NCBI GenBank assembly: GCA_000517005.1
Contig: KI912007.1
Coordinates: forward strand, 33,401 to 81,575
DNA length: 48,175 bases
Source of the DNA: Microvirga lupini
Lineage (GTDB): Bacteria > Pseudomonadota > Alphaproteobacteria > Rhizobiales > Beijerinckiaceae
Direction of reading: 5' to 3'
Both the position numbers and the translations under genes were made by a program. The notes under the pieces were generated by a model. The model was not told where the DNA came from, searched no databases, and worked only from the letters and a program-made list of their open reading frames with translations. Below, in pieces: positions 26,115 to 33,399 of the stretch (within the stretch, counting starts at the first letter, position 1; every line of letters begins with the position of its first letter).

Positions 26115-26144
26115 ATCATAGGGAAGCGGCGCGCCGGTCGGCAA
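26115..26144 (-). promoter_or_regulatory. Candidate sigma-70 type promoter for the ABC importer operon
   Basis: On the minus strand TTGCCG (26139-26144) and TATGAT (26115-26120) are separated by 18 bases, about 115 bases upstream of the ATPase GTG. Both boxes fit the housekeeping consensus well; not proven. Confidence 0.45.
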
Positions 26145-26207
26145 TGCCGAATCCGTCGTTTATTGTGAGTCCGCGAACCGTCCACAACCTGATGGTGAGA
26201 GAGCACC

Positions 26208-27416
26208 GTGACCGAGAACACCTATGACATCGCCGTCGTCGGCGCCGGAGCCGTGGGCTTGAGCGCCGCGCTGGCCTTCGCCCGCGACGGTTACAAGACC
26301 GTTCTCATCGGCGCCCTCGACACGCGCCGCGACGGCCGCACCGTCGCCCTGCTCAACGGCTCGGTTCGCTTTCTGGAAGCTCTGGGCGTCTGGCCTGCCG
26401 TCGCTTCCGCCGCGGCGGCGCTCGAGACCATGCGCATCATCGACGATACGGGCAGTCTGTTCCGCCCGCCGCCGGCCGCTTTCCGGGCCGGCGAGATTGG
26501 CCTCGACGCCTTCGGCTGGAACATCGAGAACGTCGCCCTCGTCGAGATACTCGCCGAGGCGGCCCGGACCCGTGAGGGCCTGACCCTGATCCCGGAATTC
26601 GCGACCGGCTTCGCAACGGACGAGGCGGGAGCGGCCCTCGCCCTGGCCGACGGCACCACGATCCGGGCCGGCCTCGTGGTCGCGGCGGATGGACGGAACT
26701 CCAGACTGCGCCAGATCGCCGGGATCGGCACGCAAACCTGGTCCTATCCGCAATCGGCCGTGACAGTGATCCTGGCCCATGACCGTGAGCACCGGGACAC
26801 CTCGACCGAGTTTCACACCCGCCACGGGCCCTTCACCCTGGTGCCCCTGCCCGGCCGCCGCTCGAGCCTTGTCTGGGTCACGAGCAAGGAGGAGGCGGAG
26901 CACCTGTCGAATCTCGACGATGCGACGCTCGCTCTTGCCATCGAGCGGCAGGCGCAATCGCATCTCGGCGCCATGCGCATCGACTCTCCGCGCGGCCTGG
27001 TACCCATGAGCGGCCTGTCAGTCCATCGCTACTGGTCGCGAAATCTCGCTCTCGTCGGCGAGGCGGCCCATGTCTTTCCGCCCATCGGAGCTCAGGGCCT
27101 CAATCTCGGCTTCCGCGATGTCGCCTCGCTGCGGGATGCCGTCATCGACGGAGGAGACGAGGGTCACTCCCCCGGATCGGACGAGACCCTGACCCGCTAT
27201 CAGCGCGGGCGGGACCTCGATGTCCGCCTGCGCACGGCGGCGGTGGACGGCCTCAACCGGACGCTGCTGACCGGCATGATTCCCACCGATTTCCTCCGCG
27301 GTGCCGGACTTTTGGCCTTGAGCCATATCGGCCCCCTGCGCCGGATCATCATGCGCGAAGGCGTGCTCCCCCGCGTCGGCGTGCCCCGGCTGATGCAGGG
27401 TGTGAACCCCGCTTGA
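26208..27416 (+). CDS. UbiH/UbiF/VisC-family FAD-dependent monooxygenase
   Basis: 402 residues from GTG 26208. The dinucleotide-binding motif is VVGAGAVGLSAA (Gly 12, 14, 17). The second FAD motif, VVAADGRNSRLR, and the third, LVGEAAHVFPPIGAQGLNLGFRDV, are both intact. This is the pattern of flavin hydroxylases of ubiquinone biosynthesis, which hydroxylate the polyprenyl-phenol ring at the membrane. Alphaproteobacteria use several related enzymes (UbiH, UbiL, UbiM and others), and the exact position modified cannot be told from sequence here, so no symbol is given. It diverges from the ABC importer operon. A double palindromic repeat follows the stop. Confidence 0.88.
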   Translation: MTENTYDIAVVGAGAVGLSAALAFARDGYKTVLIGALDTRRDGRTVALLNGSVRFLEALGVWPAVASAAAALETMRIIDDTGSLFRPPPAAFRAGEIGLDAFGWNIENVALVEILAEAARTREGLTLIPEFATGFATDEAGAALALADGTTIRAGLVVAADGRNSRLRQIAGIGTQTWSYPQSAVTVILAHDREHRDTSTEFHTRHGPFTLVPLPGRRSSLVWVTSKEEAEHLSNLDDATLALAIERQAQSHLGAMRIDSPRGLVPMSGLSVHRYWSRNLALVGEAAHVFPPIGAQGLNLGFRDVASLRDAVIDGGDEGHSPGSDETLTRYQRGRDLDVRLRTAAVDGLNRTLLTGMIPTDFLRGAGLLALSHIGPLRRIIMREGVLPRVGVPRLMQGVNPA

Positions 27417-27426
27417 GAATTTCGGG

Positions 27427-27524
27427 TGTCATTCCCGGGCGGAGCGCAGCGGAGGAGAAGGGAATCCATAAAGCTGCACATGTGAGTGGATCCCCTTCCC
27501 GGCCTACAGCCGCCGGGGATGACA
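27427..27524. repeat. Nested inverted repeat after the monooxygenase gene
   Basis: Outer arms TGTCATTCCCGGGCGG and CGCCGGGGATGACA, and inner arms GAAGGGAATCCA and TGGATCCCCTTC, pair to a long imperfect hairpin. It could end transcription of the gene upstream. It is directly followed by copy 2 of the 90-bp repeat. Confidence 0.7.
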
Positions 27525-27531
27525 TCCTCCA

Positions 27532-27621
27532 CGTCATGGCCGGGCTCGTCCCGGCCATCCCGATCCGGAAAGGCGCGGCGCCTCTCGCATCGGGATCACC
27601 GGCACAAGGCCGGTGATGACG
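27532..27621 (+). repeat. Intergenic palindromic repeat, copy 2
   Basis: It begins CGTCATGGCCGGGCTCGTCC, and its 3' end holds GGATCACCGGCACAAGGCC followed by GGTGATGACG. It is the same element as 20434-20522 (reverse orientation) and 37149-37237, with conserved ends and a variable centre. Confidence 0.88.
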
Positions 27622-27642
27622 AGAAAAGTGTTCGGCGAGCCT

Positions 27643-28614
27643 TCACGGAAACAGGTCGTAAGGCAGAGCCCCGGTCTTCGTGGTGAGATAGAGAATGCCC
27701 GTCAGGGTGAACATCGACACCAGCGTCCCGACGAGGACGCAGGCCGAGGCGCGCTCCACGCCAACATTGTACTGGGTCGAGATGACGAAGATGTTGAGCG
27801 CAGGCGGCAGCGCCGCCATGATCATGGCCGCATAGGTCCAGGACGGGCCGAAATCGCCGACAGCCGAGAGCACCACCCAGACCAGCAGCGGGTGCAGGAT
27901 CAGCTTGATGAAGACCAGCGCCGGGACCTCGCCCGGCATCTTCCGCATGGGCCGCAAGGCCACCGTCACGCCGAGGATGAACAGGGCACAGGGCGCGGCG
28001 GCTCCCGAGAGCCAAGTGATTATCTGTTCGGCAGGCTGGGGCAGCTGGAGATGCAGGTAGCTCGCCGCGATGCCGATGGCCGTGGCGACGTTGAAGGGAT
28101 GGGTCACCACGCGCCAGATGATGCGCCGGATCGTCGCCGGCAGGCTGAGCTTGTCGAGCCCTGCCATCGACATCAGGAGCGGGACCACCGAGAACAGGAA
28201 CAGGTTGTCGAAGACGAAGATCAGGACGACCGGGGCGCTTGCCGAGGCGCCAATGGCCGCGAGGATGAGCGGCGGTCCCATATAGCCGATATTGGAATAG
28301 GATCCGGCAACGCCCTGCATCACGGATTGCGGCAGGTCTCTGGTGTAGCGCCAGCCGGTCGCGAACGAGAGCACGAAGGCGCAAGCCGTTGAGAAGGTGG
28401 TGGCGGCGATGAACGACCAGTTCGCCAGTTCATCCAGAGGCTTGTCGGCGATGAGCCGGTAGAACAGGCAGGGCAGCGCGACATAGATCAGGAAGAACTG
28501 CATCCAGGCGAGCCCCGCCTCCGGCTGCTTCGCCACCTTGCCGCAGAAGAAGCCGAGTCCGATGAGACCGAAGAACGGGGCAAGGAGGTTGAACAGCCCG
28601 ATCAGGTCGGACAT
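27643..28614 (-). CDS. AEC-family (auxin efflux carrier-like) transporter
   Basis: 323 residues, about ten membrane helices in two halves, the normal size of bacterial AEC permeases that export small organic acids or amino-acid-related compounds. Conserved pieces: FLIYVALPCLFYRLI in helix 2, GSYSNIGYMGPPLILAAIG (the family's N.G..G.P motif) and AAPCALFILGVTVALRPM in the second half. ATG 28614 (MSDLIGLFNLLAPFFGLIGLG) was chosen because it begins the first helix; the open frame further upstream is polar and unlike the family. It stands alone on the minus strand. Substrate is unknown. Confidence 0.88.
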   Translation of the reverse strand: MSDLIGLFNLLAPFFGLIGLGFFCGKVAKQPEAGLAWMQFFLIYVALPCLFYRLIADKPLDELANWSFIAATTFSTACAFVLSFATGWRYTRDLPQSVMQGVAGSYSNIGYMGPPLILAAIGASASAPVVLIFVFDNLFLFSVVPLLMSMAGLDKLSLPATIRRIIWRVVTHPFNVATAIGIAASYLHLQLPQPAEQIITWLSGAAAPCALFILGVTVALRPMRKMPGEVPALVFIKLILHPLLVWVVLSAVGDFGPSWTYAAMIMAALPPALNIFVISTQYNVGVERASACVLVGTLVSMFTLTGILYLTTKTGALPYDLFP

Positions 28615-28786
28615 CGGCGGCTCCAATGGGAAGGCGGATGGAAGGGATGGCGGGCCTGAAGCGGCACTTCCTTCTGGCAAGGTTCCAACCTTGCGACAAT
28701 CCCACCTTTCGGAAGGCCCGCGATCCGAAAAACGCAAGGCTCCGCCATCGCAGGCCTCGCTCTCCCGATCGTGACGAGCGGCCGAT

Positions 28787-28815
28787 TTGGAGAATCCGGC
28801 CAGGATCTCTATATG
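28787..28815 (+). promoter_or_regulatory. Candidate promoter of hspQ
   Basis: TTGGAG (28787-28792) and TATATG (28810-28815) with a 17-base spacer. A start of transcription near 28822 would give a very short leader carrying the AAGGAG ribosome site at 28822-28827. Confidence 0.4.
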
Positions 28816-28835
28816 AAGATCAAGGAGTTAAGACC

Positions 28836-29165
28836 ATGAAAGCGAGTTCAGCAAAATTCGCGATCGGCCAAGTGGTTCGGCACCGGGTCTTCGATTTCAG
28901 GGGGCTCATCTTCGACGTCGACCCGGAATTCGACAATACCGAGGAATGGTGGCTGTCGATTCCCGAGGAGGTCCGGCCCCGCAAGGACCAGCCCTTCTAC
29001 CACCTCTTCGCCGAGAACGCGGAAACCGAGTACATCGCCTACGTATCCGAGCAGAACCTCCTGCCCGATCATTCCGACGAGCCCCTGCGCAATCCGATGA
29101 TTGCCGAGATGTTCACCCGGGACAAGAACGGCAGCTACAAGGCGAAGCCGATCCTGGCCAACTGA
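28836..29165 (+). CDS. hspQ: Heat shock protein HspQ
   Basis: 109 residues, the normal length. The conserved N-terminus FAIGQVVRHRVFDFRGLIFDVDPEF and the block PFYHLFAENAETEYIAYVSEQNL identify the HspQ/YccV family. These small proteins bind hemimethylated DNA in vitro and act as specificity-enhancing factors or substrates of the Lon protease. ATG 28836 has AAGGAG eight bases upstream, so the longer open frame is not used. A possible promoter lies just upstream and a strong terminator just downstream, so it is transcribed alone. The alphaproteobacterial version has a longer C-terminal tail (DKNGSYKAKPILAN). Confidence 0.93.
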   Translation: MKASSAKFAIGQVVRHRVFDFRGLIFDVDPEFDNTEEWWLSIPEEVRPRKDQPFYHLFAENAETEYIAYVSEQNLLPDHSDEPLRNPMIAEMFTRDKNGSYKAKPILAN

Positions 29166-29188
29166 GATTTTCCTCTCCCAGTCAAAAG

Positions 29189-29222
29189 AAAACGCCGGGC
29201 ATTAAGCCCGGCGTTTCTGTTT
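29189..29222. terminator. Bidirectional intrinsic terminator between hspQ and the IalB-family gene
   Basis: AAACGCCGGGC and GCCCGGCGTTT form a perfect 11-bp stem around a short ATTAA-centred loop. T-rich sequence follows on the plus strand and, because of the leading A run, also on the minus strand. It separates two convergent genes. Confidence 0.88.
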
Positions 29223-29240
29223 GTTCGGATGCTTCAAGCC

Positions 29241-30023
29241 TTAGGGCTTGGGAGCAGCCGGTGCGGCGGGAGCGGCAGCACCGGGAGCGGCGGCGCCACC
29301 CTGGCTCTGGAGCATGCGCTGACGCATCTCTTCGCTCTTCTTCTGCAGCTCTTCCTGGAGCTTCTTCTGCTGCTCCTCGAGCACCTTCGGGTCGATCGGA
29401 GGACCGTCGAAGGCCTTGCCGAAGCCGGCCGCCGGAACCGCGAAGGTGATCTCGCGGCCCATCTGGTTCTGGACGCTGACGTTCAGGTTGTTGCCCTTCT
29501 TGATGGCGGCGATGAAGTCGTCCTTCACCTGGGCCTCGGCGAAGCAGCCGTTGGGCAGGCACATGACGTAGCGGCCGGGGGTCGCCTGACCCTGGTCGAC
29601 GGCGAAGCGCAGGCCGGGCTGCAGGAGCAGGCCGAGCGGCATCACGAAGCGGACGACCTTCTGTGGCTGCTGGCCCTTCACGTCATAGACGGCAAGAGCG
29701 AGAACCGGCTGGCCCTGATCCGACACGAAGTCGCGGGTGGTGTAGCAGATCTCGGTGTTGGTGTTCTGGTCCTTGCCGCAGACCTTGGTCCATTCCGGCT
29801 GGGACGGCTCGGCCTTCACCTGCACGATCGTGGGGCCGGCATTCTGCTGCGGCTGGGCGCCTTGAGCCGGCTGCTGGGCCGGCGCGGCAGGACGGGCCGG
29901 CTGAGCGGCGGGCCTCTGAGCCGGAGCGGTCTGAGCCAGAACGGGTGCGCTCACCAGAAGAGCCAAGACAGTCGCCAGGCCACGGGTCCTCCCCAGGCTC
30001 GCGAAGCGTGTCGCGAATGACAT
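29241..30023 (-). CDS. Invasion-associated locus B (IalB) family periplasmic protein
   Basis: 260 residues. A signal peptide (MSFATRF...VLALLVSAPVLAQ) is followed by a Pro/Ala/Gln-rich linker (about 30-65), the IalB domain (WTKVCGKDQNTNTEICYTTRDF, then VRFVMPLGLLLQPGLRFAVDQG and GRYVMCLPNGCFAEAQV) and a charged coiled coil (LEEQQKKLQEELQKKSEEM) with an Ala/Pro tail. The domain's paired cysteines (VCG/EIC and MCLPNGC) suggest disulphides. IalB was first seen in Bartonella, but the family is general in Hyphomicrobiales; its role is unknown, probably envelope-related. ATG 30023 has GAGGAT upstream and begins the signal peptide. It is divergent from the solute-binding protein gene. Confidence 0.92.
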   Translation of the reverse strand: MSFATRFASLGRTRGLATVLALLVSAPVLAQTAPAQRPAAQPARPAAPAQQPAQGAQPQQNAGPTIVQVKAEPSQPEWTKVCGKDQNTNTEICYTTRDFVSDQGQPVLALAVYDVKGQQPQKVVRFVMPLGLLLQPGLRFAVDQGQATPGRYVMCLPNGCFAEAQVKDDFIAAIKKGNNLNVSVQNQMGREITFAVPAAGFGKAFDGPPIDPKVLEEQQKKLQEELQKKSEEMRQRMLQSQGGAAAPGAAAPAAPAAPKP

Positions 30024-30238
30024 GTGTGTGATCCTCTTCAGTCGAAAGTTCGGCTTTCGAATAGGCCGTTTATCCGGCGTGTTCTTAACCTGCAATGACG
30101 GGTCCAAATCCTTGCCGAATGTGGCGAAGACAAGACGTGTGGGCTCCTTTAACCTTTCGTGTGCTAGGTTTCCAGTCACCTGAGGTAAATTTCTGTACAA
30201 CATTGCTCAGGTGAGTGCCGTCCTGCACCGGGAGCGCC

Positions 30239-32053
30239 ATGGGCCGCTGGCTTATACCAAAATTGCTGCTCATCGTTGTCTTTGCCTTGTCAGGCCTGGG
30301 ACTCGCCGCCGCCTCCGAGGCGGGGACTCTGCGGCATGGCATCGCGATGCATGGCGAACCTGCGCTCAAGCCGGGGTTCGAGCATCTGCCCTATGCCAAC
30401 CCGCAGGCGCTGAGGGGCGGCCGAATCACGCTCGCCCTCCAGGGCACCTTCGACAGCCTCAATCCCCTGATCGTCCCGGGCGTCGCCCCGGACGTGGTGC
30501 CCCGCTACATACTCCAGAGCCTGATGATGCGCTCGACCGACGAGCCGTTCACGATCTACGGCCTCGTCGCCCGCTCCGTCGAGATGCCGGAGGATCGGAG
30601 TTCCATTACCTTCCACCTTGATCCCCGGGCCCGCTTTTCCGATGGTCATCCGCTGACGGCCGAGGATGTCCGCTTCTCGTTCGAGGTCCTGAAAAAGTAC
30701 GGGAAGCCCTTCCATCGCTCCAGCTTCGGCCAAGTCAAGGCGGTCGAGATCCTGGATCCGCACCGCATCAGGTTCGATCTGTCGGGCTCCAACGATCGGG
30801 AACTGCCGCTTCTCATCGGCATGACCATGCCGATCTTTCCGGCCCATGCCACCAAGCTGGAGACCTTCGACAAGACGAGCCTCACTCCGCCCATCGGCTC
30901 CGGCCCCTATGCGCTGACCGAGGTGAGGCCCGGCGAGCGGGTCGTCTTGACCCGCCGTAAGGACTATTGGGGCGAGGATCTGCCGATCACCCGCGGGCTC
31001 TATAATTTCGACGAGATCCGCTACGATTTCTATCGCGATGCCAACAGCTTGTTCGAGGCTTTTAAGGCGGGACTTTATGATTTCCGCATCGAGGGCGATC
31101 CGGGTCAATGGGCCACGGGCTACGACATTCCCGCCGTCAGAGAGGGCCGCGTCGTCCGCGAGACCCTGACGACCCGGCTGCCAAAGGGCATGAACGGCTT
31201 CGTCTTCAACACCCGAAAGCCCCTCTTCGCGGATGTCCGGGTCCGGGAGGCCCTGAGCTACCTGTTCGATTTCGACTGGGTGAACCGCAACCTCTATTTC
31301 GGCCAGCTCACCCGCTCCGACAGCTACTTCTCCGGCTCCGACCTCGCCTCCACCGGCAGCCCCGCGGATGAGCGGGAGCGGGCCTTGCTCGCCGCCTTCC
31401 CCGGCGCCATCCGCGAGGACATTCTCGAAGGCCGCTGGGAGCCGCCAGCCGGCGACGGGTCGGGCCGGGACCGGGATATGGCGCGGCGGGCGCTTGCGTT
31501 GCTCTCCGAGGCCGGCTGGGTGCTCGAGGACGATGTCTTGCGCAAAAAGGGCACCGGAGAGCCGTTCGCCTTCGAGATGCTGGTCAACTCCCGCTCGCAG
31601 GAGCGGCTCGCCCTCAACTTCTCGCAGTCCTTGAGCCGCATCGGCATTCAGGCCCGCGTGCGCCTCGTCGACGACGTGCAGTACTGGCGGCGTCTGGCGC
31701 GCTTCGATTTCGATATGGTCCAGTGGCTCTGGCCCGGGACACCATCGCCGGGCAACGAACAGCGCAACCGCTGGGGATCGACGGCCGCCCAGCGGAGCGG
31801 CTCGCACAACCACGCCGGGGTCGCCTCACCTGCGATAGACCGCCTCATCGATGCCCTGCTGGAGGCCCGGAGCCGGGAGGAATTCGTCTCGGCCGTGCGG
31901 GCGCTCGATCGGGTGCTCCTGTCGGGCTTCTACGTTGTTCCGCTGTTTTATCTGAAAGATCAATGGCTTGCCTATAGCAGCGATCTGAAACGGCCGGACA
32001 GGACACCGCTCATGGGGACCAACATCGATACCTGGTGGCGGCAGCCGCATTAA
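30239..32053 (+). CDS. ABC transporter substrate-binding protein, family 5 (peptide/YejA-like)
   Basis: 604 residues from ATG 30239, with a signal peptide (LLLIVVFALSGLGLAAASEA). Family 5 signatures: FDSLNPLIV, IYGLVARSVEMPEDRSSITFHL, HPLTAEDVRFSFEVLK, GSGPYALTEVRPG and NGFVFNTRKPLFADVRVREAL. The WPGTPSPGNEQRNRWGS block and the overall length fit the YejA group, which binds oligopeptides or microcin C-type molecules. ATG 30239 has GGGAG upstream; a GTG at 30215 is less likely. No permease or ATPase gene is adjacent, so it must work with components encoded elsewhere. It diverges from the IalB-family gene. Confidence 0.92.
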   Translation: MGRWLIPKLLLIVVFALSGLGLAAASEAGTLRHGIAMHGEPALKPGFEHLPYANPQALRGGRITLALQGTFDSLNPLIVPGVAPDVVPRYILQSLMMRSTDEPFTIYGLVARSVEMPEDRSSITFHLDPRARFSDGHPLTAEDVRFSFEVLKKYGKPFHRSSFGQVKAVEILDPHRIRFDLSGSNDRELPLLIGMTMPIFPAHATKLETFDKTSLTPPIGSGPYALTEVRPGERVVLTRRKDYWGEDLPITRGLYNFDEIRYDFYRDANSLFEAFKAGLYDFRIEGDPGQWATGYDIPAVREGRVVRETLTTRLPKGMNGFVFNTRKPLFADVRVREALSYLFDFDWVNRNLYFGQLTRSDSYFSGSDLASTGSPADERERALLAAFPGAIREDILEGRWEPPAGDGSGRDRDMARRALALLSEAGWVLEDDVLRKKGTGEPFAFEMLVNSRSQERLALNFSQSLSRIGIQARVRLVDDVQYWRRLARFDFDMVQWLWPGTPSPGNEQRNRWGSTAAQRSGSHNHAGVASPAIDRLIDALLEARSREEFVSAVRALDRVLLSGFYVVPLFYLKDQWLAYSSDLKRPDRTPLMGTNIDTWWRQPH

Positions 32054-32182
32054 CCCGGATTTGCGGTTCATACCCCCTATTGTTGAGCTTCCGTTCATGT
32101 AGACAATGAAACTAATGCTCTGCTTCGACGTTAGGTGAGCACCTCCTGTCTCATCTGTCGCGTCCAACCGCAGGGTATCGTC

Positions 32183-32527
32183 ATGAACGCAATGCCGAAG
32201 GTCCTCGTCGTCGATAACGGCGACCGTGCTCCCGACAGCGCTCTGTCCGCGGAGCTGGCCGGCATGGGATATGCGAGCGTGACGACGCCCTTCGAGGCTG
32301 CCGACGACGTCCTGGCCCTGATTCCGAGCCCGGCCGCCGTGGTGCTGCAGATGCCCCGCCACGCCGGATGGGCCGAGCGGCGGCGTTTCATGGAACTCGC
32401 CAGCCGCCTGCGCAAGAATCTGGCCGAGGCCGGCACCCCTGTCATCGTCACGGGCGGCGTGAGCGGTGCCGCCACCATGCTCCAGAACCAGCTCAGCATG
32501 CACGCGGTCGCGGCGCCGGATATCTAA
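32183..32527 (+). CDS. Degenerate response-regulator receiver domain protein
   Basis: 114 residues from ATG 32183. It starts KVLVVDNGD, as in CheY-like receivers, and keeps the alternating strand/helix pattern (MGYASVTTPFEAADDVL, then PVIVTGG). The strand that normally ends with the phosphorylated Asp reads VVLQMPRH, so the acceptor Asp is replaced by Gln. The protein is thus probably a pseudo-receiver that binds a partner without phosphorylation. It has no output domain. Its stop overlaps the 3' end of the convergent serine hydrolase gene by 4 bases. It lies 130 bases after the solute-binding protein gene. The family is inferred from the pattern only. Confidence 0.6.
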   Translation: MNAMPKVLVVDNGDRAPDSALSAELAGMGYASVTTPFEAADDVLALIPSPAAVVLQMPRHAGWAERRRFMELASRLRKNLAEAGTPVIVTGGVSGAATMLQNQLSMHAVAAPDI

Positions 32528-33399
32528 TCGGACAGAAGCGCGAAGGCTCCTTCTTCGGTCGGGGTTTGGTCTTCGCTCGTCCTGAAGAAAGCCGCCGTCC
32601 GGCGCGAGCCGGGATTCAGATCCCGGTAGACCGCAATCGTGCTCCCCGGCCCTCCTCCCGTGTGCCCGGCCACGTTCAGGCCGCCCGTTGTCTCTCCCGC
32701 CATGACACCCAACCCATAGCCGGGAATGGCCCAGGGCCGACCCGGGACCGGCCCCGGCAGCACGAAGGGCGTCAGCATGTCACGCCGTAATTCGGGCGGC
32801 AGCAGGTCGCCGGTCATCAGCCGGTCCAGCAGCAGGGCGGCGTCCTCGACACTTCCCACCAGCAGTCCATGATAGACCCAGCCCGGATGATATCCTGAAG
32901 CGCTGCCCATGGCGACGTGATCCAGATCCGCTCTCTCCCGCGCGACGCGGGCGCTTTCGATGCCGAGCGGCTTCAGCACGAGGCGCTGCAAGGCTCCTTC
33001 AAGATCGTCACCGGTGCGTGTTTCGATCACCTGCCCGACGACGAGATAGCCGATATTGGAATAATCCCATCCCTCGCCCGCCAGATAGCGGAGACGATCC
33101 GCCTCGAGGCGGTTGAGGAGGTCGGCTACGGGCCAGGGATCCTCGTTCCGCTCGACGGCCTCGTGATAGGCACGTAAGCCGCCGTAGTTCACGAGGCCGG
33201 ATCGGTGCAGCAGCAGGTGCCTGAGGGTGTAAGGCTTGTCCTCGACCGGCTCGTCCAGCGCGGCACGACCGTCCCGCACGAGCACCAGGGCGGCCGCCGC
33301 GAGAACGGTCTTCGTAAAACTCCACCAGGGCACGATCCGATGGGCATCGCGGGCCTTCGCCACGCGCCCATCCTCGATCAGCGCCCAGGCTTCGACCAT
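32524..33399 (-). CDS. Serine hydrolase of the beta-lactamase class C family
   Basis: 291 residues. Active-site motifs of the class C/DD-peptidase fold: Ser27-Phe-Thr-Lys30 (WWSFTKTV), Tyr113-Ser-Asn115 (WDYSNIGYLVVGQVIE) and HTGGGPG near the C-terminus in place of KTG. LRHLLLHRSGLVNYGG is also typical. No signal peptide is seen, so it is probably cytoplasmic; related proteins include esterases and peptidases and are mostly not resistance enzymes. Its ATG shares one base with the mfd stop (TGATG), so it is translated with mfd. It is convergent with the pseudo-receiver gene. Confidence 0.88.
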   Translation of the reverse strand: MVEAWALIEDGRVAKARDAHRIVPWWSFTKTVLAAAALVLVRDGRAALDEPVEDKPYTLRHLLLHRSGLVNYGGLRAYHEAVERNEDPWPVADLLNRLEADRLRYLAGEGWDYSNIGYLVVGQVIETRTGDDLEGALQRLVLKPLGIESARVARERADLDHVAMGSASGYHPGWVYHGLLVGSVEDAALLLDRLMTGDLLPPELRRDMLTPFVLPGPVPGRPWAIPGYGLGVMAGETTGGLNVAGHTGGGPGSTIAVYRDLNPGSRRTAAFFRTSEDQTPTEEGAFALLSD

